A stretch of 64,000 nt of DNA from Bog-257 sp963834135 (GTDB lineage Bacteria; Acidobacteriota; Terriglobia; Terriglobales; Acidobacteriaceae). Numbering within the stretch: the first letter of the stretch is position 1; every line of letters starts with the position of its first letter. The stretch spans positions 62,001 through 126,000 of the forward strand of contig CAWIAN010000014.1 in NCBI GenBank assembly GCA_963834135.1, in the 5' to 3' direction. The notes beneath the pieces were generated by a model. The model saw only the letters and a list, made by a program, of their open reading frames with translations, searched no databases and had not been told where the DNA came from. Positions 61,292 through 64,000 of the stretch are shown in pieces. The position numbers and the translations under genes were made by a program.

Positions 61292-62332
61292 CTAGTCGCG
61301 ATCGGAAGCGGCGAGGAGTTCTTTCTTGCGGTTTTCCGGCAGAAAGGAGGCTCGGAACGAGTTCTTCGCCAGCTCGCGCAATTCCAACTCACTGAAGCAG
61401 AAGGCGTCTCGGGCAATGCAATATTCGCCGACCAGATCGGTATGGAACATGTCCGGATCGTCCGTGTTCAACACGATCCGCACTCCGGCATCGAAGAGCT
61501 TGCGCACGGGATGTTCGCGGAGAGCGCGGCAACATCCCGTTTTCACATTGCTGGTGATGCAGACTTCAACGGGAACGCGGTTTTCAGCCAGGTACCGGAC
61601 CAGGGCAGGATCCTCGGTTGCATGAAGCCCGTGGCCAATCCGGTCGGGCTTTAACTCACGCAGCGCCGCCCAGATTCCTTCCGTACCGACTGTTTCGCCC
61701 GCGTGCACGGTCAGACGCAAGCCGTGCTTTGAGGCATGTTCGTAGACTTTGCGGAACTGCTCGGGTCCGGCGCGCCGCTCATCGCCGCCAATACCGATTC
61801 CGACGACATTTCTGTCCTGGAAGTGAATTGCTTCATCGACGACGCGCTGGGCCTCGTCAACACCGAAATGACGGACTGCGTCGAAGATCCAGAACAGCGA
61901 CATGCCGAAGTCGCGCTCGCCGCGCTGGCGCCCGCGTTCGGCGCCTTCGAAGAGAGGAGAGAACTCCTGTCCTCGCCATTGCACGACGCCGACAGAGATG
62001 TACACCTCGGCATGAACGACCCCCTGCGCGTGTAGTTTCTGCATCATGCGGTAGGTGACCAGCTCGTAGTCGTCGGCGGTGCGCATGCGCTCAGTAACCG
62101 CCTTAAAGACCATCATGAAGCCCGTGAAATCCTTGTACTCGTAGAGTGTCCGGGCCTCGTCTTCGCTGAACACCCGTCCACTGTCCTGGATATTTGTATA
62201 GCGATTATTCGTGGTCGACAGCGGCGTTGGGTGCCGTTGGCTCAGCTCTGACAGTGTGGGAGGATCGACAGTGCCCTCGAGGTGCAGGTGGAGCTCGGCC
62301 TTAGGCAGCGCGCGAATGAGCTCGTCGTTCAC
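61292..62332 (-). CDS. add: Adenosine deaminase-family hydrolase
   Basis: 346 residues from the GTG at 62332, which overlaps the permease stop as GTGA. The longer frame upstream is antisense-like permease sequence and is discarded. PKAELHLHLEGTV supplies the metal His pair, GLRLTVHAGETVGTEGIW the catalytic His/Glu region, DRIGHGLHA the base, and VLNTDDPDMF the Asp pair. It deaminates adenosine or a related purine (aminodeoxyfutalosine cannot be excluded). Cytoplasmic. It is linked to a permease that may import its substrate, an inference from coupling. Confidence 0.92.
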   Translation of the reverse strand: MNDELIRALPKAELHLHLEGTVDPPTLSELSQRHPTPLSTTNNRYTNIQDSGRVFSEDEARTLYEYKDFTGFMMVFKAVTERMRTADDYELVTYRMMQKLHAQGVVHAEVYISVGVVQWRGQEFSPLFEGAERGRQRGERDFGMSLFWIFDAVRHFGVDEAQRVVDEAIHFQDRNVVGIGIGGDERRAGPEQFRKVYEHASKHGLRLTVHAGETVGTEGIWAALRELKPDRIGHGLHATEDPALVRYLAENRVPVEVCITSNVKTGCCRALREHPVRKLFDAGVRIVLNTDDPDMFHTDLVGEYCIARDAFCFSELELRELAKNSFRASFLPENRKKELLAASDRD

Positions 62333-63912
62333 GGTTTGGTAGTCGCCTGAATCGCGGGGCTGGAGTTGCGCGGACTGAACTCGCTGCGGTGACGGCTGTA
62401 GAGCCAGTACACCATCAGCCCGATGATTAGCCACAAGAAGAAGCGAAGCCAGGTGAGGATCGGGAGGCCAGCCATCAGCAGAATACAAAAGATGACGCTG
62501 AGGATCGGCGCAGCCAGACCGCCGGGAGCGCGGAAGCCGCGATGCCGCTCCGGCTGCTTGTAGCGCAAGATGATCACACCAAGCGAAACCAGAACGAAGG
62601 CGAAAAGCGTGCCAATGTTCGAAAGATCGGAGAGCGTGCCGATGTCCAGAATGCCGGCGGGAATGCCTACCAGGACGCCCGCAATCCAGGTCGCGACAGC
62701 CGGCGTGCGGAAGCGCGGATGTACGCGACCGAACAATTTGGGTAGCAAGCCATCGCGGGACATCGAGAACCAAACGCGAGCCTGTCCAAGCTGAAAGACC
62801 AGCAACGACGAGATCATGCCCATCATCGCTCCGAACAGCACAGCCAGTTCTGTCCAGTGCAGCAGGGCGGACTTCGTGGTTCCGGCGAGCATACTCATGC
62901 TGTTGACCACGGGCGCCGCGTCGTCGATCAGCGAATGCCAGTTCACAATTCCCGTGAGTACCACCGCGACGGCGATATACAGGATCGTGCAGACGATCAA
63001 CGTAGCGATGATGCCGATCGGGATATCACGTTGCGGGTTGCGTGCCTCTTCCGCTGCAGTCGAGACGGAGTCGAAGCCGATATAGGTAAAGAAGATGATG
63101 GAGCCGCCGGTCAGCACGCCCGACCAGCCTTCGGGAATGAAAGGATGGTAATTCGCGGGATGAATGAAGCGCATTCCAACGAAGACGAAGGCCAGGATGG
63201 CGGCGATCTTCAGCACGACCATGACGTTGTTGGTCTCAGCCGACTCGCGAATACCGCGAACCAGAACAATGGTCAGCAACATGACGATGAGGAAGGCAGC
63301 GATATTAAAACCAAAATGCCAACCCGGTGCGTAAAGCGTGTTGCCTTGCAGGTCGGTAAGTCCGCCGGGCAGGTAGGCTGGCGTGATCCAGCGCAGTGCG
63401 GGATGCCAGCCGAACCACTGAAAGGTAGCCGCCATGTGCGCGGCGAATCCGACGCTCACCGCCATGTTGCTGACGGCGTATTCCAGGATCAGGTCCCAGC
63501 CGATGATCCAGGCGATGAGCTCGCCCATGGTTGCGTAAGTGTAGGTGTAGGCGCTGCCCGCGATCGGAATCATCGATGCCAGCTCCGCATAACAGAGACC
63601 GGTGAAGGCGCAGACGATGGCGACCAGGATCAACGAAATCGCCAGCGCTGGTCCCGCTCCGGGGCGCCCCAGCGTAGCCGAATGATGCACGATGTAGTCG
63701 GCAAGCGGGGCATTCAGGATGGAAGAGGTATCGAACTTCTGCCCGGCGATCGCAGTGCCGATGACGGTAAAGATGCCGGAGCCGATCACGGCGCCGATGC
63801 CCAATGCGGTTAGCGACCAAGGGCCGAGCGTCTTCTTCAGCCGATGTTCCGGCTGCTCTGACTCCGAGATCAGTTTGTCAATGGACTTGCACGCGAAGAG
63901 TTGGTTCGCCAG
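62329..63912 (-). CDS. APC-superfamily amino acid/purine permease
   Basis: 527 residues if translation starts at a CTG (63912), which has GGGAG 7 bp upstream. The N-terminus is then LANQLFACKSIDKLISESEQ, typical of these permeases. The next possible start, TTG at 63804, would remove the first membrane helix's lead. Twelve or so TMs include WSLTALGIGAVIGSGIFTVIG, ASMIPIAGSAYTYTYATMGELIAWIIGWDLILEYAV, and FTYIGFDSVSTAAEEARNPQRDIP. It imports amino acids or related cations in symport. The stop overlaps add by four bases. Confidence 0.88.
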   Translation of the reverse strand: MANQLFACKSIDKLISESEQPEHRLKKTLGPWSLTALGIGAVIGSGIFTVIGTAIAGQKFDTSSILNAPLADYIVHHSATLGRPGAGPALAISLILVAIVCAFTGLCYAELASMIPIAGSAYTYTYATMGELIAWIIGWDLILEYAVSNMAVSVGFAAHMAATFQWFGWHPALRWITPAYLPGGLTDLQGNTLYAPGWHFGFNIAAFLIVMLLTIVLVRGIRESAETNNVMVVLKIAAILAFVFVGMRFIHPANYHPFIPEGWSGVLTGGSIIFFTYIGFDSVSTAAEEARNPQRDIPIGIIATLIVCTILYIAVAVVLTGIVNWHSLIDDAAPVVNSMSMLAGTTKSALLHWTELAVLFGAMMGMISSLLVFQLGQARVWFSMSRDGLLPKLFGRVHPRFRTPAVATWIAGVLVGIPAGILDIGTLSDLSNIGTLFAFVLVSLGVIILRYKQPERHRGFRAPGGLAAPILSVIFCILLMAGLPILTWLRFFLWLIIGLMVYWLYSRHRSEFSPRNSSPAIQATTKP

Positions 63913-64000
63913 GTGAACGCTCCCGGGAGTGGTGAAATCAGCTCAGTGAATTCAAACAGAAAGCGGCATCGATGAGCAAGTGACAACGACTACTTACGAG
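63913..64000. other. Right-edge flank upstream of the permease
   Basis: 88 bases. It includes the GGGAG site of the permease gene and no other supported feature. It is too short to say what precedes it. Confidence 0.4.

Noticed and set aside
61292..62773. Adenosine deaminase starting about 150 codons earlier
   Set aside because: The added residues are Arg/His/Pro-rich antisense of the permease gene. The GTG at 62332 overlaps the permease stop and begins at the expected ADA N-terminus.

Overview
The window reads as an origin-proximal stretch of an Acidobacteriota chromosome (Koribacter/Terriglobales-like). This rests on gene content rather than a database search. The signs are GloVer-type tandem-repeat proteins, a cytosolic Ser/Thr kinase fused to TolB-like and TPR domains, a TIGR03620-type LLM oxidoreductase, many conserved acidobacterial hypothetical proteins, high GC, and abundant short palindromes and degenerate low-complexity repeats between genes. 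No tRNA, rRNA, CRISPR array or transposase gene was recognised.

Layout. 1-3 kb: the 5' part of parA (running off the left edge), three parS-like 16-mers and a GloVer-repeat secreted protein. 3-6 kb: class A penicillin-binding protein plus a PASTA protein. 6-9.3 kb: LLM oxidoreductase, RidA, a conserved hypothetical, a candidate structured small RNA and a DUF971 protein. 9.4-12.5 kb: PcrA/UvrD helicase with a palindromic repeat inside its coding sequence, then a tiny basic protein. 12.7-18.4 kb: PadR regulator, a DUF4292-like lipoprotein, MltG, RuvX, an AI-2E permease, YggX and a P-loop kinase. 18.4-25.6 kb: GH13 amylase, deoxynucleoside kinase, polysaccharide deacetylase, an ECF sigma/anti-sigma/secreted-protein operon, HemL and a DinB-like protein. 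25.6-32.4 kb: a tripartite RND efflux operon (tolC, hlyD, RND, yncE-like). 32.6-43.9 kb: SurA-like PPIase, an HD/OB exoribonuclease, a HAD hydrolase, a degenerate receiver protein, an aldo/keto reductase remnant, Trm112-like, FolD, IscX, Ser/Thr kinase, a Gly/Tyr repeat protein and a methyltransferase. 44-53.4 kb: the replication-origin neighbourhood. Here rpmH-rnpA-yidD-yidC-jag is transcribed leftward, and dnaA and dnaN rightward, with DnaA-box-like sites between the last two. 53.5-64 kb: an FtsX/MacB-like permease without its ATPase, a PD-(D/E)XK-like hypothetical, TldD and TldE flanking a triple palindrome array, a second AI-2E permease, adenosine deaminase and an APC permease.

Working together. 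The dnaA/dnaN/parA/parS set points to chromosome replication and segregation control. rpmH to jag is the classical ribosome/RNase P/membrane-insertion operon. PBP1A, the PASTA protein, MltG and the deacetylase are cell-envelope functions. YggX, IscX and the DUF971 protein suggest iron and Fe-S handling. TldD and TldE form a heterodimeric peptidase.

A caution on quality: at least seven genes or gene parts are split by single-base indels, mostly in short homopolymers. They are the amylase, hemL, the yncE-like gene, RND twice, hlyD and the 54.7-56.3 kb hypothetical. Residual assembly or read error is more likely than true pseudogenisation. The best candidates for something new are the structured RNA at 8.7-8.8 kb, the triple palindrome array between tldD and tldE, the repeat that invaded pcrA, the family of heptamer-type inverted repeat elements, and the parS/oriC arrangement.
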